A stretch of 64,000 nucleotides of DNA, from the NCBI GenBank assembly GCA_026418715.1, contig JAOAAV010000090.1, forward strand, positions 31,479-95,478, given 5' to 3'. The translations under genes and the position numbers were made by a program. Positions 1 to 11,078 of the stretch are shown one piece after another (position 1 is the first letter of the stretch; each line of letters starts with the position of its first letter). The notes beneath the pieces were generated by a model. The model did no database searches. It had not been told where the DNA came from and worked only from the letters and a program-made list of their open reading frames with translations. This DNA is from Clostridia bacterium. GTDB lineage: Bacteria; Bacillota; Clostridia; UBA1381.

Positions 1-179
1 GCATAACACCAATAACTTGTCATTAAAATTTTTCACAGGCAAAACAATTTATAAATTTCAATATCAAATATCCATGAAATAAATTATTGCTTATATACAT
101 CAAAATAATACCCCATATATTGAGGTTATTCTCAAAGAAGAAAATTTCACTTCATGTTTCATACCATCTTGCAACACAC

Positions 180-1769
180 TTATATTCTTCTAATCAAACT
201 TCCAATCTCTTCCCATGTGATTGCTTGCAGCAATACCAGCATCATTACATACGCTCCGCTACCCGCAGCCACTGTGGCAGCCAATCCCCCAATTTCGTTT
301 GCAAAAATAATGCACATTGGTTCATACAGCATATACATAACCACACTCATGACAACGGTTGCCACAACGGGCTTTAGTATTATAGAATTTAAGTCGTACC
401 TTACTCCGATAACTTTTTTAACATCACACAAGTTAAGCACTGCAACAACAAGAAATTCAACATTGCTGCTTATGGGAGCACCCATTATATTAAATTGGGG
501 CATACCCACCAAAACATATGTTAAAATAAGCTTTATACCCATTCCGACAAGCATATTGCGAAAAGGCGGCATAATTTTGCCTGCCGCTTGCAAAATCGCA
601 GTTGTTATCGTAACAATGCATACAGTCGGCACACAAGGCGCTATAGCTGATAAAAGCGGTGCTGATGCGGTGTTTCTGAAAAGGAGATAAAGCATAGGTT
701 TAGAAAGCATAAGCATGCCTGACGCACATGGAAATGCTACCAGCAGAGATATTCTTATTGCAAGCTGTGTCGACCTTGATGCTTTCTTCATATCCCCCAA
801 TGCAAATGCGCCGGCAATAACGGGAAGTATGCTTATACCAAATGTCCCGACAATTCCTACAGGCAAATGGAAAATGGTAAGTGCATATCCCGAATATGCT
901 CCATAAAGCCATCTTGCTCCTTCTTCGCCCATCTTTAAAGATATCGGCAGCTTATCGAATACATGAGTAAAATTAGAGTATTGAAGCACGATGGCATGAG
1001 CACTTTCCGCCGTAAAATTAATTGCCTGCAATCTTGCCCTTATCATTGCGATGTCTATGACAGAGAGAATACTAGAAACCCCCGCCGCGCCAATCAAAGG
1101 TACTGCAATCTTCGCAATCTCTCTTAAAATTTCCACTGTTCGTACGCTTGCTTTTTCAAGCCTGATCTTTCGCTTATGTGGCAAATACATAACCAGCAAA
1201 ATAAAGGTTGCAACAATTTCTCCAATGGTAACTCCGAATGTTGCAGCGGCGGATGTTATACCAGTTCTATGGTTGATAAAATATATCGCCAGCGCATAAC
1301 CTGCCGCAAGCTTTATTACAGCCTCCACCACCTGAGAAACCGCCGTGGGGAACATATTTTGAACGCCCTGATAATAGCTTTTGTAAACAACTCCGAGTGC
1401 CACAAAAAATATCGCCGGCGCAACTGCCTTAATCGAGTATGCCGTTTCGGGATCTTTCATAAGGCTTGCAATAAGTCCCGCGCCGAAAAATAAAATCAAA
1501 GAGCCTGCCGTACCGATTGCCGCCAGCAAAATTTCCGATACTCTGATGATTTTATGCGCTTCATTCTCACGCAAAAGCGCCATATTTTCTGCAACCATTT
1601 TTGAAATTGCAAGAGGTATGCCAGAAATGATGAATGAAAGCACCATAATATATACCTGAAATGCGGTATTAAAAATTGCCATGCCCTCTTCCTGAAGAAT
1701 ATATGCAAGAGGAATCTTAAAGACCGCACCCAATATTTTAGATATGGCATTGGCCGCAATAAGTATCAT
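180..1769 (-). CDS. Polysaccharide biosynthesis / SpoVB-MurJ-like flippase (MATE/MOP superfamily)
   Basis: 529-aa multi-TM ORF with SpoVB-like N-terminus (ILIAANAISKILGAVFKIPLAYIL..EEGMAIFNTAFQVY); in the usual neighbourhood of prsA/mfd. The frame continues upstream to an ATA codon at 1799 (see findings). Confidence 0.85.
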   Translation of the reverse strand: MILIAANAISKILGAVFKIPLAYILQEEGMAIFNTAFQVYIMVLSFIISGIPLAISKMVAENMALLRENEAHKIIRVSEILLAAIGTAGSLILFFGAGLIASLMKDPETAYSIKAVAPAIFFVALGVVYKSYYQGVQNMFPTAVSQVVEAVIKLAAGYALAIYFINHRTGITSAAATFGVTIGEIVATFILLVMYLPHKRKIRLEKASVRTVEILREIAKIAVPLIGAAGVSSILSVIDIAMIRARLQAINFTAESAHAIVLQYSNFTHVFDKLPISLKMGEEGARWLYGAYSGYALTIFHLPVGIVGTFGISILPVIAGAFALGDMKKASRSTQLAIRISLLVAFPCASGMLMLSKPMLYLLFRNTASAPLLSAIAPCVPTVCIVTITTAILQAAGKIMPPFRNMLVGMGIKLILTYVLVGMPQFNIMGAPISSNVEFLVVAVLNLCDVKKVIGVRYDLNSIILKPVVATVVMSVVMYMLYEPMCIIFANEIGGLAATVAAGSGAYVMMLVLLQAITWEEIGSLIRRI

Positions 1770-1896
1770 GGCACCCTTTACGAAGCTTTGCTTTTTTATA
1801 GAAACACACCCCTCTTCGGCAGTTTTATATTGCTATCATATTGGGGTTGTGGTAGAATTATGAATAATAAATGCTGCAATGGAGGCTCATGTACTT

Positions 1897-3162
1897 ATGA
1901 TAATAAAAAAAATCCCGTTCGCACGCGGTGAAATTACAGTCCCCGGCGACAAATCAATATCCCACAGAGCAGTTATGCTCGGCTCGATTTGTTCGGGTAC
2001 AACCGAAATTTATAATTTTCTCAGCGGAGCGGACTGCCTTGCCACAATTGATTGTTTTAGGAAAATGGGCATTGATATATCGGTTTCGGAGGAGAAAATT
2101 ATTGTCTTTGGCAAAGGACTAAAAGGGTTGTCAAAGCCAGAACAAGTGCTCTACACTGCCAATTCGGGTACGACAACAAGACTTTTATGCGGGCTTTTGG
2201 CAGGTCAAGACTTTGATACGGTAATAACTGGAGATGAATCTATACAAAAGCGTCCCATGCGCAGGGTAACCGAACCACTGTCATTGATGGGAGCCAGGAT
2301 TGACGGAGATTTTTGCCCTTTATCCATCAAAGGCTCCCCTCTTCACGCCATCACATATAATATGAGTATTGCGTCCGCTCAGGTTAAAACGGCAATTCTT
2401 CTTGCAGGCTTATATGCAGAAGGAACTACCGTTGTAAATGAAATTGAAAAATCGCGTGATCATACGGAATTGATGCTTTCCGCCATGGGTGCGGATATTC
2501 GTACCAACGGTCTGTCAGTGAGCATCAGCGGGGCACGAAAACTTCAAGCTCAGAAATTTGAAGTATGCTCAGATATTTCGTCCGCCGCATTCTTTATGGT
2601 ACTTGGCGCAATCATGCCTAATTCTGAAATAACACTAAAAAACGTTGGAATTAACGGAACCCGAACCGGAATTATTGACGTATTTAGGGCAATGGGCGCA
2701 AATATGCGAATAGAAAATATAAGAGTTATAAACAATGAACCGGTCGCGGACATAACAGTATCCACATCCGATTTAAAGGGAACCGCAATTTCCGGTGATA
2801 TGATCCCCAGATTGATTGATGAAATTCCGATAATCGCCGTTGCCGCAGCTTTTGCAAGCGGAAAGACAGTAATCAAAAATGCCGAGGAACTAAAGGTTAA
2901 AGAAACTAATAGAATTCGTGCGATAGTGGATGAATTTAAAAAATGCGGCATCGATATCACCGAAACCGATGACGGCATGATAATAAACGGCGGAAAGCCC
3001 GTTTTTGGAGCTGATTTTAAATCATACAATGACCACAGAATGGCAATGTCGCTTGCTGTTTTGGCTCAAATGGCTGACGGAGAATCTTCAATAGACAATA
3101 TATCCTGTGTAGATGTGTCTTTCCCCGGTTTTTTTGATGTGCTGTATAAAATAGGCAAATAA
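1897..3162 (+). CDS. aroA: 3-phosphoshikimate 1-carboxyvinyltransferase (EPSP synthase)
   Basis: Motifs VPGDKSISHRAVMLGSI, NSGTTTRLLCGLLAG, DEIPIIAVAAAFA, KETNRI, YNDHRMAMSLAV. Start placed at 1897 (GGAGG about 11 nt upstream); ORF opens at 1879. Confidence 0.96.
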   Translation: MIIKKIPFARGEITVPGDKSISHRAVMLGSICSGTTEIYNFLSGADCLATIDCFRKMGIDISVSEEKIIVFGKGLKGLSKPEQVLYTANSGTTTRLLCGLLAGQDFDTVITGDESIQKRPMRRVTEPLSLMGARIDGDFCPLSIKGSPLHAITYNMSIASAQVKTAILLAGLYAEGTTVVNEIEKSRDHTELMLSAMGADIRTNGLSVSISGARKLQAQKFEVCSDISSAAFFMVLGAIMPNSEITLKNVGINGTRTGIIDVFRAMGANMRIENIRVINNEPVADITVSTSDLKGTAISGDMIPRLIDEIPIIAVAAAFASGKTVIKNAEELKVKETNRIRAIVDEFKKCGIDITETDDGMIINGGKPVFGADFKSYNDHRMAMSLAVLAQMADGESSIDNISCVDVSFPGFFDVLYKIGK

Positions 3163-3200
3163 AAATGCGCCGTATGGCGCCATTTTTATTTGCCTATTTT
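3148..3200. terminator. Bidirectional terminator between convergent aroA and prsA
   Basis: Perfect 20-bp inverted repeat 3148-3167 / 3181-3200 plus inner CGCC-gtat-GGCG stem; A/T-rich flanks give U-tracts on both strands. Confidence 0.85.
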
Positions 3201-4184
3201 GTCGTAAACCTTATCGTTTAGTTCGATGCTGATTCCCAACTGATTTTCCCAATCCTGCATTCTCTCATCAAGTTTCTTTTGCAAAACCGCCGTTTTCACG
3301 GCATCCTTCTTGCTTTCGAAAAATTTATTATAAAGCTCTGCCGTTTCGTCAAGCGCAAGCCTTTTTATCACATGATAGCCATACTCCGTCTGAACAATTT
3401 TAACCCCGCCGATAGGCAAGCTGTCCACCCCGTCCGTAAATTCTGTAACCATTTCCCCATCCGTAAACACATATCCGTCAGGATTAGTTTTTTGTCCCGG
3501 GTCTTCAGAATATTCATTTGCCAAAGTCGTAAAATCTTCTCCAGCCAAGGCTCTTTGATATATATCTTCCGCTTTTTTAAGCGCCTCCGCCTTTTTGTCT
3601 TCAGATAAATCAAGACCCGTAGTCATATCCTTCGTGAGAAAAAGCACGTGCTTTGCACGCCTGTATGACGAATTGAATTCAGCCTTCAATTCATCCTCGG
3701 TTACACCGTCCTCCTCCTCAACCTTGGAAAGAAGCTTTCTTCTATACGTTTCGGACTCGCAAAGCATAGTAACAAAATCATCGGTTACTCCCTGCTCTTT
3801 CAAAAAGCCCTCGTATCCTCCCTCTACCTTTGCCTTGCTGTTCTTAATTGACGCTTTAAAGCTTTCCGCCTGTTTTTTCTCAGAATCGGTCAACGGCGCA
3901 AGCCTTTTCCCAACCTCAATATATGCAAGATTGTCAATTGCAGTATCAAGGCTTTTTTCCTTTGCAACATCAATTGCTTTTTTGCCTTCTATCTCCTTTG
4001 TCTGCCAATCCTCATCACTGGTAAGCTCCGTTCCCGCCATCTGGCTTTTAACGCTCTCCAAATAATACAAAAATTCTGCTTGTGATACATCGGCATCTCC
4101 CACCCTCACAACAGTTTTTTTGGCCGCGGAGCATGCGGATATTGAAATTGAAATCAGTAAAAGCATTATTATATATTTTTTCAT
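3186..4184 (-). CDS. prsA: Foldase PrsA-like peptidyl-prolyl cis-trans isomerase lipoprotein (parvulin domain)
   Basis: Lipobox-like ISISAC; parvulin block KHVLFLTKD...EDFTTLANEYSEDPG...GYVFTDGEMV.EF...GYHVIKRL. Confidence 0.88.
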   Translation of the reverse strand: MKKYIIMLLLISISISACSAAKKTVVRVGDADVSQAEFLYYLESVKSQMAGTELTSDEDWQTKEIEGKKAIDVAKEKSLDTAIDNLAYIEVGKRLAPLTDSEKKQAESFKASIKNSKAKVEGGYEGFLKEQGVTDDFVTMLCESETYRRKLLSKVEEEDGVTEDELKAEFNSSYRRAKHVLFLTKDMTTGLDLSEDKKAEALKKAEDIYQRALAGEDFTTLANEYSEDPGQKTNPDGYVFTDGEMVTEFTDGVDSLPIGGVKIVQTEYGYHVIKRLALDETAELYNKFFESKKDAVKTAVLQKKLDERMQDWENQLGISIELNDKVYDKIGK

Positions 4185-4285
4185 GATCTATGCTCCTTAT
4201 CATAATAACGACACTCTGCATCGTACCATTTATACAAATTCCTCAATGAACAGTCTGCCATGCAGCATCTGTCATATATTATATA

Positions 4286-7200
4286 TCATTTATCATTACT
4301 CTTCAATTCATTTATGGTTTGTAATATAAATTTAATATTCTCAAGAAGCTTTTTCTTCTCCTTCACGCGATAAGTTATATATGGCTTTTCCGATGCTGAA
4401 AACAAAATTTGCGAAGGCATTTTCGCCGCCAACTCCGCGATAATCCTCATATCTACCTGCTTGAACGCAAATTTAAGAAGCACATTCCCGCTGCTTTGAA
4501 CAATCTCGCAAATTCCCGCCTTTTTTGCCATTGATTTGATTAGAGCAATATTAATCAAGTTTTGCACCGCTTTCGGCAAATCTCCGTAGCGATCGACCAA
4601 TTCATCGTCGATTTCTATGCTATCGTCCTCATTTTCAATTGCGGCAATTTTTTTGTATATATCAATTCTCTGATTGTGACTTTTTATATAACTATCCGGT
4701 ATATAAGCATCTACCTCAATGTCAATGGAAACAGAAATATCCTCGTCTGACTGTATGCCACGAGCTTCGTTTATGCTCTCCTTCAGCAGCTTGCAATACA
4801 TATCATATCCTACGGCATCCATATGCCCGTGCTGCTCTGCGCCGAGGATATTTCCCGCTCCCCGTATTTCAAGATCTCTCATAGCAATTTTAAAGCCCGA
4901 CCCAAACTCCGTAAATTCCTTGACCGCACGCAAGCGTTTCTGCGCCACCTCGGAAAGAACGCTGTCCTTTTTATACGTCAGGTATGCATATGCCGTTCTG
5001 TTTGATCTGCCGACTCTGCCTCTTAGCTGATAAAGCTGTGCAAGTCCCATTTTATCAGCATTTTCTATAATCATTGTGTTTGCGTTCGGAATATCAAGCC
5101 CTGTTTCGATAATTGTCGTACATACCAATATATCCGTATTTCCGTTTACCATATCGTACATGATATCTTCAAGTTCGCTTTCCTTCATCTTGCCATGTCC
5201 TACCGCCACTTTTGCCTCCGGAATCATAGCCTTTATCCATTCGGCGGTTCGATAAATCCCCTGCACACGATTAAATAAATAAAATACCTGTCCGCCCCTT
5301 GCAAGCTCCTTTTTCATAGCATCCACAAGTATTTGAGGATTATGCTCAAGAACATATGTCTGAACCGGATAACGATTTTCCGGAGGCTGTGCAAGTACGC
5401 TCATATCACGTATATTTATCATCGCCATATGAAGCGTTCTCGGTATGGGTGTTGCCGTCATAGTTAAAACATCTACATTTTTCTTCATTTCCTTGAGCTT
5501 TTCTTTATGAGTCACCCCAAAACGCTGTTCCTCATCCACTATTAAAAGTCCTAAATCTTTAAATTCCAAATCCTTCTGCAAAATTCTGTGTGTTCCTATC
5601 ACAATATCAATTTCGCCCGTTTTGAGCTGCTTTAATATCTTCTTCTGCTGATTAGGTGTTCTAAAACGCGACAGCATCTCCACTTTTATTGGAAAATTCT
5701 CCATGCGAGCGCAGAAGTTATTATACTGCTGCATGGCAAGAATTGTGGTAGGACAAAGATATGCGACCTGCTTTGAATCCATTGCCGCTTTAAATGCCGC
5801 TCTAAGCGCAATTTCCGTTTTGCCGTAGCCCACATCTCCGCATAGGAGTCTGTCCATCGGCTTTTTCTTCTCCATGTCAGCTTTTACTTCTTCAATAGAT
5901 CTTAATTGATCCTCAGTTTCCTGATAAATGAAAGTATCTTCAAATTCACGCTGCCAAGGAGTATCACAGGAAAATGCATACCCGTCCGTATGCTCTCTTT
6001 CTGCATAAAGACTGATAAGTTGACGGGCAAGCTCTTTTGTGCTTTTCTTTACCTTATCCTTAGTCTTTGTCCAATCCGTGCCGCCAAGCTTGTTAAGCTT
6101 GATTTTTATATCAGTGTTTCCGATGTATTTATACAACATATTCATCTGATCAACGGGGACATACAAAGTGTCTGTTCCCTGATACTGAATCTTAAGATAA
6201 TCCTTGGTGACACCATTTACAGACATCTTATGAATTCCCGCATACTGACCTATGCCATGCGCCTGATGAACCACATAGTCACCCACGCTTATGTCATTAT
6301 AGGACTTTATTTTATTTGTATTCTCTGTCCGAACCCTCTGTCTTTCCTGTGCAAAAATCTCCCTGTCGCTTACCAGTACGAAATTAATCTCGGGATACTC
6401 AAAGCCTTTGCTTAAATTCCCACGAACAACAACAATCTCGCCTTTTTTGAGGGCTGGCTTATCATGAACATAGCGGCATGCTATAGCTTTGTCATTTAAA
6501 GTTCCAGCAAGATTTTCTCCCCTGCCGCGATTAGATGCCAAAATGACCACTGTTGCATTGTTTTTTTGCCAATGCCTTAAATCGTCATAAAGATATTCTA
6601 TTTTCCCATGAAACGATACCGTGGTTTTTGTTGCAAAGCTGCATAACGTCTTATACTTAAAATCATCCGCCGTATGGGACATCACTTTAAGTGATACAAG
6701 AATTCGCCTGCCTATTTCATTGAGCATATCGTCATAGCTTGCCCAAAAACGTATTCCATCGGCAAACAAAATTCCCCTTTCCATAAACTCCCTAGTCTGC
6801 TCTCTTTTCTCCCATTCAAAGCTTTTATTTCTTTCACTTATACGTTTAGGCTCTATAACAAATATAAGACTGTCTTGACTTAAATATTCTAATATGGTGG
6901 GTATCCTCTGATATATAGAAAATGCGTATTTGTCAATTGAAGGGAAATTATGCTTTTCCTCAAAGTGCTCCATATCTTTTTTCAACGTTTCTATAAGCGG
7001 TTCATTTCCCGTTTTCTTCAGCCTCTTTATTGTATCTGAAAGAAAACAAAGTATCTCTTCCTTTTTTTCTTCATCAAATACCACCTCTGAGCATGGGGCT
7101 ATCACCACTTTTGATATTTTGTCCATGGAACGCTGTGTCATCACGTCAAACTCGCGGATTGAATCCGCTTCATCGCCAAAAAACTCTACTCTTACAGGAT

Positions 7201-7762
7201 TTTCCATGTATGGACAGAATATATCTAAAATGCCGCCGCGCACGGAAAACTGCCCTTTCCCCTCTACCATATCCTCACGGGTGTAACCTAAGATAACGAG
7301 ATTTTTTTCAAGCTCTAAAAGAGAAAAACGCTTTCCAAGTTCAATCGTAAATGAATATTTTAAATAACCTTCTTTTTCTGCGGTGTATCCAAGCACAGCC
7401 TCAAGGGAGGTTACCACTATGTGCTTTTTATTTTCATTGCACAGCTTGTAAAGCACATTTAATCTGTCATATTCATTTTGATGGCCTGCCGTTTCTATAT
7501 CGTAAAAAATATATTCCTTAGACGGAAAATACAGAGCGCAATCCGTATAAAACTGCAAGTCATGGAAAAGATTTTTTGCCTCCATGTCGCTGTAGGCAAT
7601 CACAAGCGAAGAATAACCGCTATCCTCGGCAAGTGCGTAAATCAATCCGCTTTGAGCAGATTCCACAACTCCGGAAATGCCGACAGGAACTTTTTTTTCC
7701 CTAACTGCCGAAAGAGCTTTGACATATTCGCCGTATTCTCTTAATATATTTCCAAAAAACAT
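4286..7762 (-). CDS. mfd: Transcription-repair coupling factor Mfd
   Basis: 1158 aa; DRLLCGDVGYGKTEIALRAAFKA, DEEQRFGVTHKEKLK, TMTATPIPRTLHMA, GRVGRSNRTAYAYL; CarD-like RID region VGDYVVHQAHGIGQYAGI. Confidence 0.97.
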   Translation of the reverse strand: MFFGNILREYGEYVKALSAVREKKVPVGISGVVESAQSGLIYALAEDSGYSSLVIAYSDMEAKNLFHDLQFYTDCALYFPSKEYIFYDIETAGHQNEYDRLNVLYKLCNENKKHIVVTSLEAVLGYTAEKEGYLKYSFTIELGKRFSLLELEKNLVILGYTREDMVEGKGQFSVRGGILDIFCPYMENPVRVEFFGDEADSIREFDVMTQRSMDKISKVVIAPCSEVVFDEEKKEEILCFLSDTIKRLKKTGNEPLIETLKKDMEHFEEKHNFPSIDKYAFSIYQRIPTILEYLSQDSLIFVIEPKRISERNKSFEWEKREQTREFMERGILFADGIRFWASYDDMLNEIGRRILVSLKVMSHTADDFKYKTLCSFATKTTVSFHGKIEYLYDDLRHWQKNNATVVILASNRGRGENLAGTLNDKAIACRYVHDKPALKKGEIVVVRGNLSKGFEYPEINFVLVSDREIFAQERQRVRTENTNKIKSYNDISVGDYVVHQAHGIGQYAGIHKMSVNGVTKDYLKIQYQGTDTLYVPVDQMNMLYKYIGNTDIKIKLNKLGGTDWTKTKDKVKKSTKELARQLISLYAEREHTDGYAFSCDTPWQREFEDTFIYQETEDQLRSIEEVKADMEKKKPMDRLLCGDVGYGKTEIALRAAFKAAMDSKQVAYLCPTTILAMQQYNNFCARMENFPIKVEMLSRFRTPNQQKKILKQLKTGEIDIVIGTHRILQKDLEFKDLGLLIVDEEQRFGVTHKEKLKEMKKNVDVLTMTATPIPRTLHMAMINIRDMSVLAQPPENRYPVQTYVLEHNPQILVDAMKKELARGGQVFYLFNRVQGIYRTAEWIKAMIPEAKVAVGHGKMKESELEDIMYDMVNGNTDILVCTTIIETGLDIPNANTMIIENADKMGLAQLYQLRGRVGRSNRTAYAYLTYKKDSVLSEVAQKRLRAVKEFTEFGSGFKIAMRDLEIRGAGNILGAEQHGHMDAVGYDMYCKLLKESINEARGIQSDEDISVSIDIEVDAYIPDSYIKSHNQRIDIYKKIAAIENEDDSIEIDDELVDRYGDLPKAVQNLINIALIKSMAKKAGICEIVQSSGNVLLKFAFKQVDMRIIAELAAKMPSQILFSASEKPYITYRVKEKKKLLENIKFILQTINELKSNDK

Positions 7763-7769
7763 ATTTTTC

Positions 7770-8336
7770 TCACTTTCCGTTAAACCTATTCATTGCTATG
7801 CTCATACCAGAGCGAATGATCTCTTCCGCCGCCTGCAAAGCACGACGAATTGCTTCCTCCATAACAGGAATTTCTTCCTTTGTGAATTTGCCGAGAACAA
7901 AATCCGCCAAATTATAGTCTTTATGCAAAGGAGAACCGATTCCAATTTTGATGCGTGGAAAACCGTCGCTCTTTAGCTGGTATATGATTGACTTGATGCC
8001 ATTATGCCCGCCATCAGAGCCTTTAGCACGCAAACGGAGCCTTCCTGCTTCAAGTGAAACATCATCATAAATAACAATCACATTCTCTGGCTGAATTTTG
8101 TAAAAGGCGCAAAATTCCCTTATGCTCTCGCCGCTTAAGTTCATATAAGTCTGCGGCTTAACAAAATAAACTTTTTCCCCTGCAATACTCCCTTCGCCGT
8201 ATAGAGCCTTAAACTTGAGCTTATTTACCTTTATATTATATTGATCCGCCATATAATCTATAACTTCAAATCCGATATTATGACGTGTCATTTCGTATTC
8301 CCTGCCGGGATTTCCTAGCCCTACAATTAAATACAT
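7770..8336 (-). CDS. pth: Peptidyl-tRNA hydrolase
   Basis: MYLIVGLGNPGREYEMTRHNIGFEVID, PQTYMNLSGESI, IYDDVSLEAGRLRLRAKGSDGGHNG. Start moved from ORF start 8420 to Met 8336. Confidence 0.96.
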   Translation of the reverse strand: MYLIVGLGNPGREYEMTRHNIGFEVIDYMADQYNIKVNKLKFKALYGEGSIAGEKVYFVKPQTYMNLSGESIREFCAFYKIQPENVIVIYDDVSLEAGRLRLRAKGSDGGHNGIKSIIYQLKSDGFPRIKIGIGSPLHKDYNLADFVLGKFTKEEIPVMEEAIRRALQAAEEIIRSGMSIAMNRFNGK

Positions 8337-8416
8337 AACTTCCTCCCAAACTGTTGTAAAACCGACATAGGGAGTGTTCTCCGAACACCCCCTCTCTAAA
8401 CAAAATACATATTTAC

Positions 8417-9373
8417 TCAATTAAACAGCGTACTCACCGACAAATCCTCATAGATACGCTCAATCGCCTCGCCGAATACAGGCGCCACGGATAGCACCTT
8501 AATCTTGTCTATCTTCTTTTCTTCACTGAGTGCAATCGTGTTAAGCGTTAAAAGCTCCTTTATGCAGCTTTTGCTGATTCTCTCCATAGCAGGTCCAGAT
8601 AAAACGGCGTGCGTACAGCAGGCATATACCTCCTTTGCTCCCCTTTCCATAAGAGCATTGGCTCCATTTACAATAGTTCCCGCAGTGTCAATCAGGTCAT
8701 CCACCATTATAACCGTTTTATCTTTAATATCTCCAATAATATTCATAACTTCGGATACATTTGCCTTCGGGCGGCGCTTATCGATAATTGCAAGCGGCAA
8801 ATCAAGCTTTTGTGCAAAAAACCTCGCACGGGTGACAGAACCCAAATCAGGCGAAACAATGACCACATCATTTCTGCCTTTGCCGAATTTCTTCATATAA
8901 TATTTGCTTAGTATCGGCGAACCAATTAAATGATCCACCGGAATATCAAAAAAACCTTGTATTTGCGGAGCGTGCAAGTCCATAGTCAAAACCCTGTCGG
9001 CACCTGCCTTAGTAATCAAATCCGCCACAAGCTTGGCCGAAATTGGGTCTCTCGGCTTTGATTTTCTGTCCTGACGCGCATATCCGAAATATGGGATAAC
9101 CGCCGTTATCCTCCCTGCCGATGCCCTTTTCATAGCATCAATCATAATCAAAAGCTCCATTAAATTTTCATTTACGGGATAAGACGTCGACTGCACTATG
9201 AATACGTCCGAGCCTCTTACAGTTTCGTAAATATTAACGGAAATTTCTCCGTCACTAAACATCGACACATTCGCCTTGCCCATAGGAAGCGCAAGCTTTT
9301 GTGCGATTTCCTCCGCCAACTGCGGATTTGAATTCGCAGAGAAAATTTTGATATTTTTACCGTGGTTCGTCAT
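8417..9373 (-). CDS. prs: Ribose-phosphate pyrophosphokinase
   Basis: [65 protein letters not shown]. Confidence 0.97.
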   Translation of the reverse strand: MTNHGKNIKIFSANSNPQLAEEIAQKLALPMGKANVSMFSDGEISVNIYETVRGSDVFIVQSTSYPVNENLMELLIMIDAMKRASAGRITAVIPYFGYARQDRKSKPRDPISAKLVADLITKAGADRVLTMDLHAPQIQGFFDIPVDHLIGSPILSKYYMKKFGKGRNDVVIVSPDLGSVTRARFFAQKLDLPLAIIDKRRPKANVSEVMNIIGDIKDKTVIMVDDLIDTAGTIVNGANALMERGAKEVYACCTHAVLSGPAMERISKSCIKELLTLNTIALSEEKKIDKIKVLSVAPVFGEAIERIYEDLSVSTLFN

Positions 9374-10743
9374 TTATTTCCTCCTCTTTTATCCTTCCAA
9401 TCTGTTTTTATAACCTGCTTGCTTCTTGCTATTGCCAGCGAATTTTCAGGAACTTCGTCCGTAATCGTGGAACCTGCCGCAATATACGCATTCTTATGCA
9501 CAATGACTGGCGATATCAAATTGGTATTGCAACCTATAAACGCATTGTCGCCTATTACCGTTGTATATTTGTTTTTCCCGTCATAATTCACCGTCACCGT
9601 TCCACATCCAAAATTTACACCTTTGCCCACAATTGCATCGCCGACATAGGTAAGATGTGAAATCTTTGTCCCATCACCCACCGTCGTATTCTTTATTTCA
9701 ACAAAATCACCTATCTTTACATCTTTGCCGATAACACTCTTAGGTCTTAAATATGCAAAAGGCCCTACATGCGTTCCTTCCCCGACCTTGCTGTCAATTA
9801 TCACGGATGCTACAATTTCCGCTACGTCATATATAACGGAATTTGTGATTTGAGAGTTTGCACCGATGTGCACATTTTTTCCTATCTTTGTATTGCCCCT
9901 TATGATAACGTTTTGCTCAATAACCGTATCCTGCCCTATTTCTACCTCAGCTTCTATGCAAACGGTTTCCGGCTTGATCATCGTCACCCCGTTTGCCATA
10001 TGTCTTTCATTTATGCGCCTTTGCATGATCGCCTCTGCTTGAGCAAGCTGAATACGGTCATTTATGCCACGTATTTCATCATTATCATCAATGCTGTATG
10101 CACCCACACGCTCCCCATGCTTTATAAGAATTTCCAATGTATCGGTAAGATAATACTCTCCCTGCGCATTATTGGGGCTTAGCTTTTCAAGAGCGAACAA
10201 CAAATTCTCAACGCAGAATATGTACATCCCTGAATTCACTTCCCGAATATCGAGCTCGTCTTCATCTGCGTCCTTCTCTTCTACAATTTTAGTAACATCC
10301 CCCGCTGAATTTCTCACAATCCTTCCGTATCCGGTACTGTCGTCCAAAACAGCGGTAATAACCGTTGCCGCATTGCCAAATTCCTCATGGTATGCGATTG
10401 CATTTTGAATTGTCGTTTCGGTAACAAGCGGCGTATCTCCGTTTAATACTAAAACATAGCCAGACGTCTTTTTTATAAAAGCATCAGCCTGCATTACGGC
10501 ATGACCTGTCCCTAATTGCTCCGTCTGGACTGCAAACTCCGTTTTCCCTTCAAGGCTTTCTTTAACCATTTCACCCTTATGACCGATTACCGTCACAACT
10601 TCTCTTGCTCCCGCCTTCTTTGCCGCCTCAATTACCCATTGGCAAAGCGGCCTTCCGCAAACCCTATGCAGCACCTTAGGTAAATCCGATTTCATCCTTT
10701 TACCCATGCCTGCCGCTAAAATTATACCGATAAAGTCTCGCAT
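9370..10743 (-). CDS. glmU: Bifunctional UDP-GlcNAc pyrophosphorylase / GlcN-1-P acetyltransferase
   Basis: [36 protein letters not shown], hexapeptide-repeat C-terminus ([32 protein letters not shown]). 4-nt overlap with prs. Confidence 0.97.
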   Translation of the reverse strand: MRDFIGIILAAGMGKRMKSDLPKVLHRVCGRPLCQWVIEAAKKAGAREVVTVIGHKGEMVKESLEGKTEFAVQTEQLGTGHAVMQADAFIKKTSGYVLVLNGDTPLVTETTIQNAIAYHEEFGNAATVITAVLDDSTGYGRIVRNSAGDVTKIVEEKDADEDELDIREVNSGMYIFCVENLLFALEKLSPNNAQGEYYLTDTLEILIKHGERVGAYSIDDNDEIRGINDRIQLAQAEAIMQRRINERHMANGVTMIKPETVCIEAEVEIGQDTVIEQNVIIRGNTKIGKNVHIGANSQITNSVIYDVAEIVASVIIDSKVGEGTHVGPFAYLRPKSVIGKDVKIGDFVEIKNTTVGDGTKISHLTYVGDAIVGKGVNFGCGTVTVNYDGKNKYTTVIGDNAFIGCNTNLISPVIVHKNAYIAAGSTITDEVPENSLAIARSKQVIKTDWKDKRGGNK

Positions 10744-10933
10744 ACCCATTCCTTCCTTCCAGTCAAAATATAATCAAACTGCCGCAACAATCCTAATAAA
10801 TCTCTTTAATAAAACTAAAAAGCAAATCTTTTCTTTAAAAAACGCACCCGATTTTCAAATTCTAATTCAGTTTTAGATTTTTGAATTATTCGTAGATTCT
10901 CTAAAAATATGCCGAAGATTCTTTTCCGTGATA

Positions 10934-10962
10934 TATATAACATAAAAATATGCCCCCGTCAA
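10934..10962 (-). promoter_or_regulatory. Predicted sigma-70/A promoter for the glmU operon
   Basis: Reverse strand TTGACG (10962-10957), 17-nt spacer, TATATA (10939-10934); about 180 nt upstream of glmU. Confidence 0.6.
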
Positions 10963-11078
10963 GCAAAATCGCAACTTCTCCAACGTATTTGTGCTTGGGT
11001 ATTTCTTAACCCATTGGTATAACACAAAATATAATCTCATAAATATGTTACAAATCTTTATATTACGGGAGTTATTTT

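Noticed and set aside
154-690. 178-aa plus-strand ORF (and 87-377)
   Set aside because: Antisense to the well-supported SpoVB-like gene; composition mirrors its complement, no SD or recognisable domain.
2550-3029. 159-aa minus-strand ORF inside aroA
   Set aside because: Antisense shadow of a conserved enzyme gene.
3595-4065. 156-aa plus-strand ORF in prsA
   Set aside because: Antisense, Ser-rich shadow ORF, no family features.
5906-6415. 169-aa plus-strand ORF in mfd
   Set aside because: Antisense to an intact, conserved gene.
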